Source of the DNA: Methanothrix sp.
GTDB taxonomy: Archaea > Halobacteriota > Methanosarcinia > Methanotrichales > Methanotrichaceae
NCBI GenBank assembly: GCA_028688175.1
Contig: JAQTYS010000023.1
Location: 1-17,630 of the forward strand
Reading direction: 5' to 3'
Length of the DNA: 17,630 bases
Shown: piece by piece, positions 6,463-14,745 of the stretch
Numbering within the stretch: the first letter of the stretch is position 1
Layout: each line of letters opens with the position of its first letter
Notes under the pieces: model-generated
What the model was told of the DNA's origin: nothing
The model's database searches: none
What the model saw: only the letters and a program-made list of their open reading frames with translations
Made by a program: the position numbers and the translations under genes

Positions 6463-6810
6463 CTATCCCCCGCACTCTCCGCCCTCCTCGTAGACCTCCC
6501 GCAGTCGGTCAGCCACGCTCTCGCCAAGCCTCTGCCCGGCCAGCACGAAGAAAGCCTCGGCAAAATCGGGACGCAGGCAGCCGGTGTTCTCAGTCCCGTC
6601 CAGGACCAGGTCAGCCAGGTAGCGCATGTCCTCGTCAGGGAGCTTCTTGAGCCGCTGCTCGAACTCTTGCACGCTGCGAGAGTGGTGATTGGCCACAGGG
6701 GGCAGGATGTTCATGTACTCGATCTCAATTCCCTTTTTCTGCAACGCTTCCAGCTCCGGAACCAGCTTTACCAGAATCTGCAGGTCCCTCTCATTCAGAT
6801 CTCGGGCCAT
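6463..6810 (-). CDS. Conserved-looking 115-aa protein, function unknown
   Basis: From ATG 6810 the product is 115 aa, mostly helical and acidic, with no membrane segment. It opens with MARDLNERDLQILVKLV and has a central segment with ILPPVANHHSRSVQEFEQRL. I do not recognise it. The start is chosen because a TATA box (CTATATTAT on the minus strand, 6831-6840) lies 25 nt before that ATG, which would make the mRNA leaderless. The frame stays open to a TTG at 6858 but those codons overlap the promoter. The end is odd: the gene stops right after a GGGGG run (6467-6471). Skipping one base there continues into a 22-residue stretch with coding-like composition (ending GKILVEYPPN), so a frameshift may have shortened it. 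Confidence 0.7.
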   Translation of the reverse strand: MARDLNERDLQILVKLVPELEALQKKGIEIEYMNILPPVANHHSRSVQEFEQRLKKLPDEDMRYLADLVLDGTENTGCLRPDFAEAFFVLAGQRLGESVADRLREVYEEGGECGG

Positions 6811-6830
6811 GCGGTCAAAATTGCTCTGCA

Positions 6831-6840
6831 ATAATATAGC
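6831..6840 (-). promoter_or_regulatory. TATA box of the 115-aa protein gene
   Basis: GCTATATTAT on the minus strand is centred about 25 nt from ATG 6810, the spacing expected between an archaeal TATA box and the first transcribed base. It faces the promoter of the plus-strand transglutaminase-like gene. Confidence 0.4.
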
Positions 6841-6861
6841 GTTAACCACATGATGCAAAAT

Positions 6862-6871
6862 TTTAAATATA
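6862..6871 (+). promoter_or_regulatory. TATA box of the transglutaminase-like gene
   Basis: TTTAAATATA is placed so that transcription would start near 6891, giving a leader of about 22 nt that carries the GGGTGG ribosome-binding site (6899-6905 area). Confidence 0.4.
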
Positions 6872-6912
6872 ACTTGCTAAAATTATTATATTTGATTTGG
6901 GGTGGTTTCCGG

Positions 6913-7608
6913 ATGGCTACGATCTTTAATTGGGCAGGGGATGCAATTATCAGAGATACGGTAATGTGGGACAAAAGAGCAGTCATCGCTAACTCGGGCC
7001 TCTACATTCCTACCGACATTCGCGCCTGGCTCTCCTCCACGAATAGCGAGGTTATACTAAGGGCCTTGCAGGATATCGGTCTTCCAGCGGTTCGCGAGGC
7101 AGGCACCTTTGACCTGCGCGCCTGGAAGATCTGGAATTATGTGGCAGCTTCTGTTCAATATGTCACCGACAAGAGCTCCTTCGGCCTGGAGGACTTCTGG
7201 CTCTTTCCCGAGGAGACGCTCGTCCTGCGCAAAGGCGATTGTGAGGACTCGTCCTTCCTGCTGGCCACTCTTCTTCTGGCCAGCGGCATCTCAGAACACT
7301 GTGTGCGCGTCGTTTTGGGGTCCGTCTCCACACCGGATGGATCTTACGGCCATGCCTGGGTGGTCTACCAGAATGAGTCGGGCCGCTGGTGCCTGCTGGA
7401 GTCTACTCTGGATGCCATTCCCTCGGAGCTGACGCCCGCTGATCCTTTTATTGTGCTGGGTAGTCAATATCAGTATCAACCCCAGTTCTGCCTGAACGGC
7501 ACTCACGTCTGGTCTGTAGGAGCGGCAAAATCGCAAATAGCCGATTACCTGAAGACGAGGGACAGGGTCTCGGTGAAGCAGAAGGCTTCCAAGAAGTGGC
7601 TCTTCTGA
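6913..7608 (+). CDS. Transglutaminase-like (BTLCP-type) predicted cysteine peptidase
   Basis: A 231-aa protein with a papain-like transglutaminase core. The catalytic Cys sits in KGDCEDSSFLLATLL (Cys110) and the His in SYGHAWVVY (His147). The third position, where Asp is usual in 'W-x-x-x-DPT', is a Glu in LLESTLD (about Glu163). This combination matches the bacterial transglutaminase-like cysteine peptidase families, some of which cut or remodel surface proteins. No signal peptide is present, so this one is probably cytoplasmic. I start it at ATG 6913, which has GGTGG 7 nt upstream. ATG 6850 would add 21 hydrophobic residues, but from a stretch that also carries the TATA box. Natural substrate unknown. 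Confidence 0.78.
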   Translation: MATIFNWAGDAIIRDTVMWDKRAVIANSGLYIPTDIRAWLSSTNSEVILRALQDIGLPAVREAGTFDLRAWKIWNYVAASVQYVTDKSSFGLEDFWLFPEETLVLRKGDCEDSSFLLATLLLASGISEHCVRVVLGSVSTPDGSYGHAWVVYQNESGRWCLLESTLDAIPSELTPADPFIVLGSQYQYQPQFCLNGTHVWSVGAAKSQIADYLKTRDRVSVKQKASKKWLF

Positions 7609-7659
7609 GCTTGAATCCAAGGCGCAATATGCCCTATAGAAATCACCTCATAGTAGTCT

Positions 7660-8163
7660 CTACCTTCTGCTGTTAGAAGGCAAGGCATTTTCTTCTATTT
7701 GGGAGCGGATAGATTGTAGCATATTCTCCATCTTCTGCCAGTGCCCTCCCTCCCAGTAGAGCTTCTTGCAGGCGCTGCACTGCCACCTATCAATGCCCAA
7801 CGTTTTCACCTCTTGCAGACGGCCGTTGCATACTGTGCACCTTTGTGGGTCTAGCCGCAAAGGCACGCCTGCTTTCGCCATCTCCAAGAGCTGATCGTAT
7901 ATATTCGATGACCGGATGAGCAGGCAGGAAATCCCCGCGCCGGGAGCTGCCAGGAAGAGCCTCTTGTCTCTGGTAATAATAGTTCTGCGCTCTTCTTTTG
8001 CCTGGCAAAGCAGCTCTTCGTCCCTCTCGCCCGTCGGGCAGGCCACATCCTGTCCCAGGAGCCGCAGCCACCTGCCCAGGCGCATGAGCATCAGATCCAC
8101 CAGAAAGCGCTGCCCAGTATCCTTCCCTGTCTCCTCACCTGTCTCTTCAGACACACTCAGCAC
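7660..8163 (-). CDS. Mut7-C RNase domain protein with zinc ribbon
   Basis: The product (167 aa) matches the Mut7-C/DUF82 family (COG1656), a PIN-like predicted ribonuclease. Residues 20-40 (FLVDLMLMRLGRWLRLLG) carry the first acidic residue of the PIN-like site (Asp23). Further acidic residues are at about 48-50 and in TRDKRL (Asp66). A C-terminal zinc ribbon follows with Cys109-x2-Cys112 and Cys129-x2-Cys132, then the typical YWEGGHWQKM. GTG 8163 is used as start because GGAAGG lies a few nt upstream; GTG 8154 is possible. The first 19 residues are low-complexity (repeated EETG). It diverges from the NEMF homologue, with 56 bp between starts. The last codons contain a perfect hairpin (7663-7680, arms CCTTCT/AGAAGG) that may end transcription from the converging gene. 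Confidence 0.85.
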   Translation of the reverse strand: MLSVSEETGEETGKDTGQRFLVDLMLMRLGRWLRLLGQDVACPTGERDEELLCQAKEERRTIITRDKRLFLAAPGAGISCLLIRSSNIYDQLLEMAKAGVPLRLDPQRCTVCNGRLQEVKTLGIDRWQCSACKKLYWEGGHWQKMENMLQSIRSQIEENALPSNSRR

Positions 8164-8219
8164 CCCATCCTTCCATCCATCCGCAACTATTTATCGATTG
8201 ATCTCAGGAGACATCTCTC

Positions 8220-10154
8220 ATGAAGAAGGCGATGAGTAATGTGGACGTCGCCGCCATGGCTGCGGAGCTATCCGACAGGATCCTGGGCGGCTTTATGGGC
8301 AAGGCCTACCAGCAGTCGTCGGATAAGATCTGGCTCTCGGTTGCCTCACCTGCGGAAGGCAGGCTGGATCTGCTCCTCGTGGCCGGCAAAAGGGTTAATA
8401 TCACCAAAGGGCAGCGGCCCGCATCCAAAACACCACCCCAATTTCCCACTATGCTCCGCAGCCGCATTTCCGGGGGCAGGATTGTCGAGATTTTGCAACA
8501 CGACCTGGACCGGGTCCTGGAGATTGCAGTAGAGCGCAGCGGCTCTCGTCATTATCTTGTCATCGAGCTGTTTCCCAAAGGCAGTATAATTCTGCTCGAC
8601 GAGAACCGACAGATCCTCTCCATGCTCAAGAAGATGGTCTACCGGGGCAGCAAAATGGCAGCGGGTGAGAAGTACCTCTACCATCCCGGCCAGCTCGATC
8701 CCAGGGTCATCTCTCTGGAAGAGCTTTCTGGGTGGCTCGCCAGTGCCGGTCAGGATCTGGTTCGATCCATCGTTCGAGGACTGAACATGGGCGGAACCTA
8801 CGGCGAGGAGGTTTGTCTGGTGGCTGGAGTGGACAAAAATAAGCCCGCTGCAGATCTTTCTCCAGAAGAGATCGAGCGGGTCCATCAGGCTTTGCGAGAG
8901 GTCTTCTTGAATGACACTCTCGATCCGCATATAGTTCTTGATAACGGTGAGCCGGTGGATGTCCTCTCCCGGCCTCTCAAGATTTACGAGGGCCTGGAGG
9001 AAAAGCGCTTTGCCACCTTCAGTGAGGCCATTGATGCGTTCTTCGTAGAAAAAGAGGGGGATGAAGAGAAGAAGAAAAATCCCCTGGATCGTCGCATCGA
9101 GGTGCAGCAAAAGGCAATTGAGGAGTTCGAGGCCCAGGAGAAGGCATTCATTGCCAAGGGCGAGCTGGTCTACCAGATTTACGGCAGCGTCGAGCAGATC
9201 TTGCGCGTGGTGGCCGATGCCAAAGCCAAAGGCTTTTCTTACAATCAGATCTGGGAGAGGATCAGCGGCTCCGGCCTGCCTCAGGCCAAGACCATCCTCT
9301 CTCTGGACGGGCAGGGCGAGATGCGTGTCCTTTTGGAGGGCGAGGAGCTGGAGCTGCATGCCGGCCTTTCTGTTCCCCAGAATGCGCAAAGGTACTACGA
9401 GAAGGCTAAGGAGATGGCTCGAAAGGGGAGCGGCGCAAAAGAAGCTCTGGTCATCACAAAGCAGCTTCGGGCAGGAAAGGCTGCTGCTCCAAAGAAGGCC
9501 CGGCCGGTTTCCTTCTACAGGAGGCGCAAGCCCAAATGGTATGAAAGGTTCCGCTGGTTTTTCTCCTCAGACGGATTTATGGTGCTCGGGGGAAGGGATG
9601 CGGATACTAATGAGGAAATCTACGCCAAATACATGGAACGGCGCGACCTCGTTCTTCATACTGACGCTCCCGGAGCGCCACTCACAGTTATCAAGACCGA
9701 GGGCGAGATCGTCCCAAAGAGCACTCTAGAGGAGGCGGCCCAGTTTGCCGTGAGCTATTCCTCTGTCTGGAAGGGCGGGCTTGTGGCTGCCGACTGCTAT
9801 CTGATCAAGGGCGATCAGGTCAGCAAGACTCCGGAATCGGGTGAATTCTTAAAGAAGGGTGCTTTCGTCATTCGCGGAGAGCGCACTTACTTCAAAGATA
9901 CGCCGCTGGGCCTGGCCCTGGGCATAGCTGAAGGCATTCTCGTTGGAGGCCCCGTTTCCGCTGTCAAGCCAAAAGCCGATCCTGTGGTGGTGATCGAGCC
10001 GGGCGAGCTGAATGCCGATGATCTGGCCAAGAAGATTTACAGGCAGTTTTCCGATCAGGTGGAGGACAGAGCATTCCTCAAGTCAGTCGCTTCTGTTGAT
10101 CAGATGGTGCAGTTCCTGCCTCCCGGCGGATCGAGGATAAAAGAGAATTTGTGA
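8220..10154 (+). CDS. rqcH: NEMF/Rqc2/RqcH-family ribosome quality-control protein (NFACT)
   Basis: Members of this family bind obstructed 50S/60S subunits carrying stalled nascent chains and, in bacteria and eukaryotes, recruit tRNA to add C-terminal tails. The 644-aa length and domain order fit. An NFACT-N domain spans about 7-175, with the conserved Asp-Arg motif at D97-R98 (HDLDRVLEI). A helix-hairpin-helix region follows (about 178-225), then coiled coils (about 287-345 and 385-420). The NFACT-R domain covers about 437-550 (KWYERFRWFFSSDGFMVLGGRD). ATG 8220 is chosen for its AGGAG (8206-8210) at 9 nt; ATG 8232 is less good. A TATA-like CTATTTAT at about 8187-8194 would give a very short leader. 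Older annotations call such proteins fibronectin-binding; cytosolic RQC function is the better inference. Confidence 0.93.
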   Translation: MKKAMSNVDVAAMAAELSDRILGGFMGKAYQQSSDKIWLSVASPAEGRLDLLLVAGKRVNITKGQRPASKTPPQFPTMLRSRISGGRIVEILQHDLDRVLEIAVERSGSRHYLVIELFPKGSIILLDENRQILSMLKKMVYRGSKMAAGEKYLYHPGQLDPRVISLEELSGWLASAGQDLVRSIVRGLNMGGTYGEEVCLVAGVDKNKPAADLSPEEIERVHQALREVFLNDTLDPHIVLDNGEPVDVLSRPLKIYEGLEEKRFATFSEAIDAFFVEKEGDEEKKKNPLDRRIEVQQKAIEEFEAQEKAFIAKGELVYQIYGSVEQILRVVADAKAKGFSYNQIWERISGSGLPQAKTILSLDGQGEMRVLLEGEELELHAGLSVPQNAQRYYEKAKEMARKGSGAKEALVITKQLRAGKAAAPKKARPVSFYRRRKPKWYERFRWFFSSDGFMVLGGRDADTNEEIYAKYMERRDLVLHTDAPGAPLTVIKTEGEIVPKSTLEEAAQFAVSYSSVWKGGLVAADCYLIKGDQVSKTPESGEFLKKGAFVIRGERTYFKDTPLGLALGIAEGILVGGPVSAVKPKADPVVVIEPGELNADDLAKKIYRQFSDQVEDRAFLKSVASVDQMVQFLPPGGSRIKENL

Positions 10155-10196
10155 AGCGAAATCTCTGTGGTCTGAGGATCTTTGCGCGGGTTGGCC

Positions 10197-11069
10197 TTAA
10201 TCTGTGCCGCTGTCCGCAAGGCTTTGGCCGCATTTTTTGCAGTACCTGGCATCCATATCATGTCTGTCCAAACCGCAACCTGGACAGATTTGCACCCTCT
10301 TTTCCCGCTCGGTCATAAGCCAGGCCCGAAAGATCCTGGCTGCCTGGAAGGGAATTATGATTATGCCGGAGATTATCATGGCAACTGTAACAAACCGGCC
10401 TGCATCTGATATCGGTACGATATCGCCAAAGCCCACGGTGGATATGGCAACCACGGTGAAGTAGAATGCGTCTCCGAAATTCTGCACATCCGGGTTCACG
10501 GGGCTTTCCACAAAATAGAATATACCTGAGTATACAAAGAATATTATGATTATGCTCACCACGAGCTGAGCGACGTTTATCATTCCCTGGCTTATGGTGC
10601 CGAATAGCAGATGGTTTTGGGAGATGAACCTTAGGAACCTGAATATGCGGAAGATGGCCAGGACTCGAATTGTCTGGATGACTCTGATATCATAGATGAA
10701 GTAGGATGGAGGAAGAGCCAGCAGTATGAGGGTGGGCATTATGGCTACCAGGTCTATGATGCTGTAAATGTCCCTGACATAAGACAATCGGTTCGGTGCC
10801 CCGTAAAGCCTGAGAAGGTACTCAACAATAAAGATAGCAACGATCAGTATCTCAAGCTTCCAGAGCAGGTCTTTTGAGCTGCTGGAGATGTTGTATGTAT
10901 TGATAACAAAGATGGCAACCAGCAAGAGGTTGAGAAAGATGATGGTGATGTCTATCCCCTTTCCCAAGGGCGTTTTAAAATCAATCATATAGAACTCGAC
11001 AACCTCCCGGAAGGTCTGGAGTCGAGCTCTATCTTTCTCCTGTCCGGCAGAGCTTTGCAGGCTATTCAT
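10197..11069 (-). CDS. Voltage-gated-type potassium channel with C-terminal zinc ribbon
   Basis: A six-helix cation channel of 290 aa. S1 is at about 40-60, S2 70-90 and S3 100-120. S4 is at about 129-148 with Arg at 129, 135, 141, 144 and 147 (FRIFRFLRF). S5 is at about 165-187, the pore helix and filter at 200-216 (TVGFGD, the K+ signature), and S6 at 222-245. S4 charge spacing suggests voltage sensing. In place of an RCK domain the cytoplasmic tail has a zinc ribbon: Cys262-x2-Cys265 and Cys277-x2-Cys280. The ribbon could gate the channel by metal or redox state or simply help assembly. The gene lies 50 bp after arcS on the same strand and may be read through from it. An AGGGAG sequence lies about 17 nt before the start, further away than usual. 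Confidence 0.9.
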   Translation of the reverse strand: MNSLQSSAGQEKDRARLQTFREVVEFYMIDFKTPLGKGIDITIIFLNLLLVAIFVINTYNISSSSKDLLWKLEILIVAIFIVEYLLRLYGAPNRLSYVRDIYSIIDLVAIMPTLILLALPPSYFIYDIRVIQTIRVLAIFRIFRFLRFISQNHLLFGTISQGMINVAQLVVSIIIIFFVYSGIFYFVESPVNPDVQNFGDAFYFTVVAISTVGFGDIVPISDAGRFVTVAMIISGIIIIPFQAARIFRAWLMTEREKRVQICPGCGLDRHDMDARYCKKCGQSLADSGTD

Positions 11070-11119
11070 CAGTATACTATTTCATCTCCCTAAAAAATAA
11101 ATCAATGCCCGACTTCTCT

Positions 11120-12865
11120 CTACTGCCTGCCTTTGATGTGCCTGATCTCCACGGCTACGCCCCGGCGAGATGCCTTCATCTCCCAGCCGGACATCTTGGC
11201 TCTTCCCACGCCGAACGCTTTTTCACCTACGATTATGACCTCATCTCCCGGACGGATTTGCTCGTCCGCGTCCACAACGCCGGGCGCCAGCAAGGAGCCC
11301 TTGGGCAGGAAGTCGCCGATCTTGACAATGTAGCGTCCCAGTGGCTCCAACAAAGCTGCGCCAGAGAGGGAGAGGGCGATCATACCGCTGGGTGTGGTCG
11401 CGGCCAGTGGTCTCTTCTTTTCATCCTGGATCTCCCGTCCTTTCACGATGATCTTTCCTTGCAAGAGAAGGTCGCCGGCTCCCTCTCCAAAGTAGTAATC
11501 AGCATGGGCACGGTAACGCAGGAGGCGCAGATCAGGCAGGCGTTTGGCTGCATGGCAGGCCTCTGCCACCGCCGCGCTGAGGCGGTCGAGATCTGGACCT
11601 TTGGTGCCGCCCCCGGTAAATGTGGCTTCAAGGCCGCTCTCTTTTACTGCTTCCTCCAGCTCGCCATCGAGATGGGCCACGATCCTATCATACCTGTTCT
11701 TCTTGAGGTAGGCCTGCAAACAGCTGGTCAGCCAGGCTCTCTCTTCTCTGTCCCAGCGGCCGGTGACTGGAACGTCGTAGCTGGCCGCAGGATAAGCCTC
11801 CTCCAGCTCGCGTGGCACAAGGGCCAGGGGGGAGGTTAAGATTAGCTCATGCAGATAGCGGCGGTGGCCTCCCACCGCCTCGGCGAAGAGTCGATGCGAT
11901 CGGGAAAAGGAGTAGGGCTTTTTGGCCGAGCAGGGCAGGAGCAGCAAGACATCGCTCTCCGGTGCCTTGTAGCGTTTGATCACCCTCTCAGCAAAGCGGG
12001 TGACCTCCACCCGCTGCAGTGATTCGGAACAATTGGCATAAAAGGTGCTGCGGCGGATTTGGGGAGTTCTTTTCTCCAGGTACTGGTGCTCTTGATCCAG
12101 CAGGCGCAGAGCCGTCGTCTGCTCTGGTGTCACCCGCACCTGCCGCTCGACGTATTCTCGCATGGTCTCGGAGCGAATGGCCTCACGAACAGCGAGCAAC
12201 TCCTCTTCCAGCTTCTGCAAATTGTGGGCAATAAGCAGCTCTGCCTTCCTCTCGCCCGCTGCCATCTTCCGGCAACTTTCGCAGCGGCAGGGCAGCTCGG
12301 TCAGCTCTGCGGCCTTCCAAACTCCATCGCGGGTGTGGTAGCGGCCCAAGAGGCCGTCCGCCAGGACGCGCGTGCTGTCCAGCAAATCGATCCCCAAATA
12401 CACCAGTAGGCCCAGGTTGGCGGGCGTGGCAATGGCGGGAGCATACAAGGCCGTGTCCGGAGCGATCTTCTCTCGCACGCTTACAATGGCTGCTACCAGA
12501 TCTCTGGGATTTTTCAGGGCGCCGCTGCTGCCCAGCACATAGACATCGGCTATCTCCGGCTCTATTGAGCTGAAGGGATGAACCATTACGCCTTTGGGGC
12601 CCGTCAAATCCAGGGGGGGCAGCTCCAGAGCCGGCTCAGAGCGAAGAGCTGCGGGCACATAAGGAAGTATGGCCAGCTTCTTTTGCTCTCGCAGAGCCTC
12701 TGCGGCATTGATTGCGTCCTGAAGGCTGGCGTAGCTGTAGATGCTGCCAGCCGAGACGTAATCATCCTTGCTGATCAGGGCGGGTGTGCTGATCTGCGGC
12801 TCTGTAAGCAGCTTTCCCATGCGGGCCGGGCCGTCGCGGCGGACTGTTTCGAAGTACTTGGTCAT
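11120..12865 (-). CDS. arcS: Archaeosine synthase ArcS (TgtA2)
   Basis: ArcS works on preQ0 at position 15 of archaeal tRNA, on the way to archaeosine. In several archaea it attaches lysine to preQ0, which a radical SAM partner (RaSEA) then cleaves; no such partner is in the window. The 581-aa protein is TGT-like in its N-terminal half but lacks the transglycosylase catalytic motifs. It has a Cys-rich site (PCRCESCRK, 192-200), the ArcS core signature PCSAKKPYS at 311-319 and a C-terminal PUA RNA-binding domain (about 505-578). ATG 12865 is preceded by GAGAGG at about 10 nt, and CTTAAATGAT (minus strand, 12931-12940) is a possible TATA box. It lies downstream of tgtA on the same strand, 338 bp away, so it probably has its own promoter. 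Confidence 0.93.
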   Translation of the reverse strand: MTKYFETVRRDGPARMGKLLTEPQISTPALISKDDYVSAGSIYSYASLQDAINAAEALREQKKLAILPYVPAALRSEPALELPPLDLTGPKGVMVHPFSSIEPEIADVYVLGSSGALKNPRDLVAAIVSVREKIAPDTALYAPAIATPANLGLLVYLGIDLLDSTRVLADGLLGRYHTRDGVWKAAELTELPCRCESCRKMAAGERKAELLIAHNLQKLEEELLAVREAIRSETMREYVERQVRVTPEQTTALRLLDQEHQYLEKRTPQIRRSTFYANCSESLQRVEVTRFAERVIKRYKAPESDVLLLLPCSAKKPYSFSRSHRLFAEAVGGHRRYLHELILTSPLALVPRELEEAYPAASYDVPVTGRWDREERAWLTSCLQAYLKKNRYDRIVAHLDGELEEAVKESGLEATFTGGGTKGPDLDRLSAAVAEACHAAKRLPDLRLLRYRAHADYYFGEGAGDLLLQGKIIVKGREIQDEKKRPLAATTPSGMIALSLSGAALLEPLGRYIVKIGDFLPKGSLLAPGVVDADEQIRPGDEVIIVGEKAFGVGRAKMSGWEMKASRRGVAVEIRHIKGRQ

Positions 12866-13054
12866 GGCTGATGTGCCTCTCTACTTATCGATGCAAGTGA
12901 TCTTGAATGGCAAGTGGTGGTTTGTGGCATATCATTTAAGCAATGGTAACTTAATCATATTAGGACTTGCGCACTTGGTTAAACTTTCTTATAATAATTG
13001 GCTTATCGCCCTGCCATCTTCCTAACTGATGATTCTGCAGAGAGGTTTTAATTC

Positions 13055-13180
13055 ATGACAAATCTGGACATCGATAAGTCCATGTCAAGGATCACGTATT
13101 TTTCATTACATGAGATAAACGGTATGATCGAACAGCTCATACGCCGGGAAGTGGATTGGGGTCTCTACGGCGATGACTGA
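13055..13180 (+). CDS. Possible 41-aa small protein between tgtA and arcS
   Basis: ATG 13055 opens a 41-codon frame ending in TGA at 13178-13180. GAGAGG (13040-13045) sits 9 nt before the ATG. A TATA-like CTTATAATAA (12988-12997) is well placed for a leader of about 37 nt. The product is acidic at both ends with a likely helix in the middle (HEINGMIEQLIRRE). It is on the strand opposite to both archaeosine genes. I recognise no family. It may be a genuine microprotein or the stub of a lost gene. Confidence 0.4.
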   Translation: MTNLDIDKSMSRITYFSLHEINGMIEQLIRREVDWGLYGDD

Positions 13181-13203
13181 TACGGCATTGGATTTTGGAC
13201 AGC

Positions 13204-14658
13204 TTATTCTCCTTGAATAGTACCTGCAATTGTTTGCGCTCGCCTCAATAGTTCTTCCATCTCCCTATTCTTCAGCCGGAAGCGAAACTTCGCACCCGGA
13301 TTGACCCTCATCAGCTCCCTAGTGATCCTTGCCGCCTGCTCCAGCGCTGCGCTGTCTGCCTCTTCCGGAACCTCGGCATTGAAGGGATAGGTCTCGGACA
13401 GCTCAGCCGGATAGGGCCCGAAGGGCGGCTTGAAGTGCAAAACGTGCGCAAAGCCGGATGTATCTGCCTGGGAATCGTCGGTGATCAAGACATCGCCCTT
13501 CAAACCGATGCGCTCAATCCTTCGCTCATAGCGCATCACCTCCGGACGGCTGGCTGCCTGTGGGCTGGTGTAGAAGAAGGTGGACTTACTGGCAGAGTCC
13601 AGGCTCTCCAGCCATTCACCTTTCGAGGCGAGCCTCTTCAGGCCGTCCAGCATGCGCGGATGTGATCGACAGCGCGTCTCCAGCAGGTCCCACAGCGAGC
13701 CCTCGCGAATGCTCTCCTTGACCTGCTTCATCTCTGCCAGTGAGACGTAGAGATTATGCCGGGCCAAGAGCCTTGTCTTTTGGGGGCTTTCCATAAGTTC
13801 CTTCAAGGTATGATCCTGGCAGACGGGGCAGCAGCAGGGAAGATAGCTCATCTCCTCCAGCTTGCCGGTTCCGTGCGCAGTCAGGTACCGATCCTGCCGG
13901 GCGTAGAGTGCGTAGGCAGCCGAGTCGAAGAGATCACATCCCATGGCTGCCGCCAGGGCGAAGATCATGGGATGCCCGGCGCCAAAGAGATGCACGGGCC
14001 GGCCAGAGCCGAGCCCCTTTTTGGCAGATGTCACAACATCAACCAGATCGCGATACCGGTAGGCTTCCATGAGCGGAACCACGCCGCCCACCGGAAAGAC
14101 ATCAAATGGAAGATCTCGTGCGAACCGGCCCGCTTTCTCTCTGAGATCGGAGAAGGTTGAGCCCTGGATGGGGCAGGCTAGAAGGCCCGATCTTTCCAGG
14201 GAGGCGGCCTGCGCCAGTCGCTCCTCTGTTATCTGTAGCTCCGACTGCGCCCGCTCTCGCGTGACGTCCGGTGGAGTTGGTATGTCCAGTGGTACAGATA
14301 TGTCCGATTTTATGGCGAATTGAAAGTTCAAAATCTCCAGAGGGGAGACATCGATATCCCCGTAAACGGAGAGCTGGAAGGCGCCAGAATCGGTCATGAT
14401 CGGCCCGGAAAATCCCAGGAGATCATGCAGCCCACGCTCGATTGCCTGAGTTTTCAGGGTCGGATCCTGGTGAATTATGTAGCTGTTGGTGATGATCATA
14501 TCTGCACCCATCTCTTGTAGCTCTGCTGGCGGGATGAGAGGCAGATGGGGATTGACCACAGGCATGAGTGCGGGAGTCTCGACGGTGCCATGCATTGTGG
14601 AAAGCCGGCCAATCCTTCCGGCCAGATCTTTATGCAGTATTTCGAAGCGGTCCGGCAT
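13204..14658 (-). CDS. tgtA: Archaeal tRNA-guanine(15) transglycosylase TgtA
   Basis: TgtA exchanges guanine-15 in the D-arm of tRNA for preQ0, the first committed tRNA step of archaeosine formation. From ATG 14658 (AGGGGGA a few nt upstream) it is 484 aa. The TIM-barrel catalytic Asp is in MTDSGAFQ (about Asp90), the second in LFDSAAY (about Asp245, nucleophile type). The substrate loop FPVGGVVPL is at about 187-195. The zinc site is CCCPVC (275-280) with a downstream His (about 301). An extra 14 codons back to TTG 14700 run into the promoter area and are not used. Pyrococcus TgtA is near 580 aa and ends in a PUA domain. This protein stops before a PUA, and the adjacent ArcS supplies one, an arrangement known in Methanosarcinales. 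Confidence 0.95.
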   Translation of the reverse strand: MPDRFEILHKDLAGRIGRLSTMHGTVETPALMPVVNPHLPLIPPAELQEMGADMIITNSYIIHQDPTLKTQAIERGLHDLLGFSGPIMTDSGAFQLSVYGDIDVSPLEILNFQFAIKSDISVPLDIPTPPDVTRERAQSELQITEERLAQAASLERSGLLACPIQGSTFSDLREKAGRFARDLPFDVFPVGGVVPLMEAYRYRDLVDVVTSAKKGLGSGRPVHLFGAGHPMIFALAAAMGCDLFDSAAYALYARQDRYLTAHGTGKLEEMSYLPCCCPVCQDHTLKELMESPQKTRLLARHNLYVSLAEMKQVKESIREGSLWDLLETRCRSHPRMLDGLKRLASKGEWLESLDSASKSTFFYTSPQAASRPEVMRYERRIERIGLKGDVLITDDSQADTSGFAHVLHFKPPFGPYPAELSETYPFNAEVPEEADSAALEQAARITRELMRVNPGAKFRFRLKNREMEELLRRAQTIAGTIQGE

Positions 14659-14745
14659 AAGTTCCCCCTTTACCAATAAGGAATAAATAGGTTGGGACAA
14701 ATTTTCAGGATAGGATAGTAACTGAATAAAAAAGGATGTATTAAT

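Noticed and set aside
6309..6834. Overlapping plus-strand frames of 98-135 aa
   Set aside because: Opposite the 115-aa minus-strand gene, which has the better composition, TATA box and start.
6850..6912. N-terminal extension of the transglutaminase-like protein from ATG 6850
   Set aside because: These codons overlap the TATA-like sequence, and ATG 6913 has a well-placed ribosome-binding site.
8346..9389. 347-aa minus-strand open frame
   Set aside because: Complement of the NEMF homologue, whose domains are unmistakable on the plus strand.
9061..9729. 222-aa plus-strand frame rich in Arg and Ser
   Set aside because: Out-of-frame reading of the NEMF gene; biased Arg/Ser/Trp composition.
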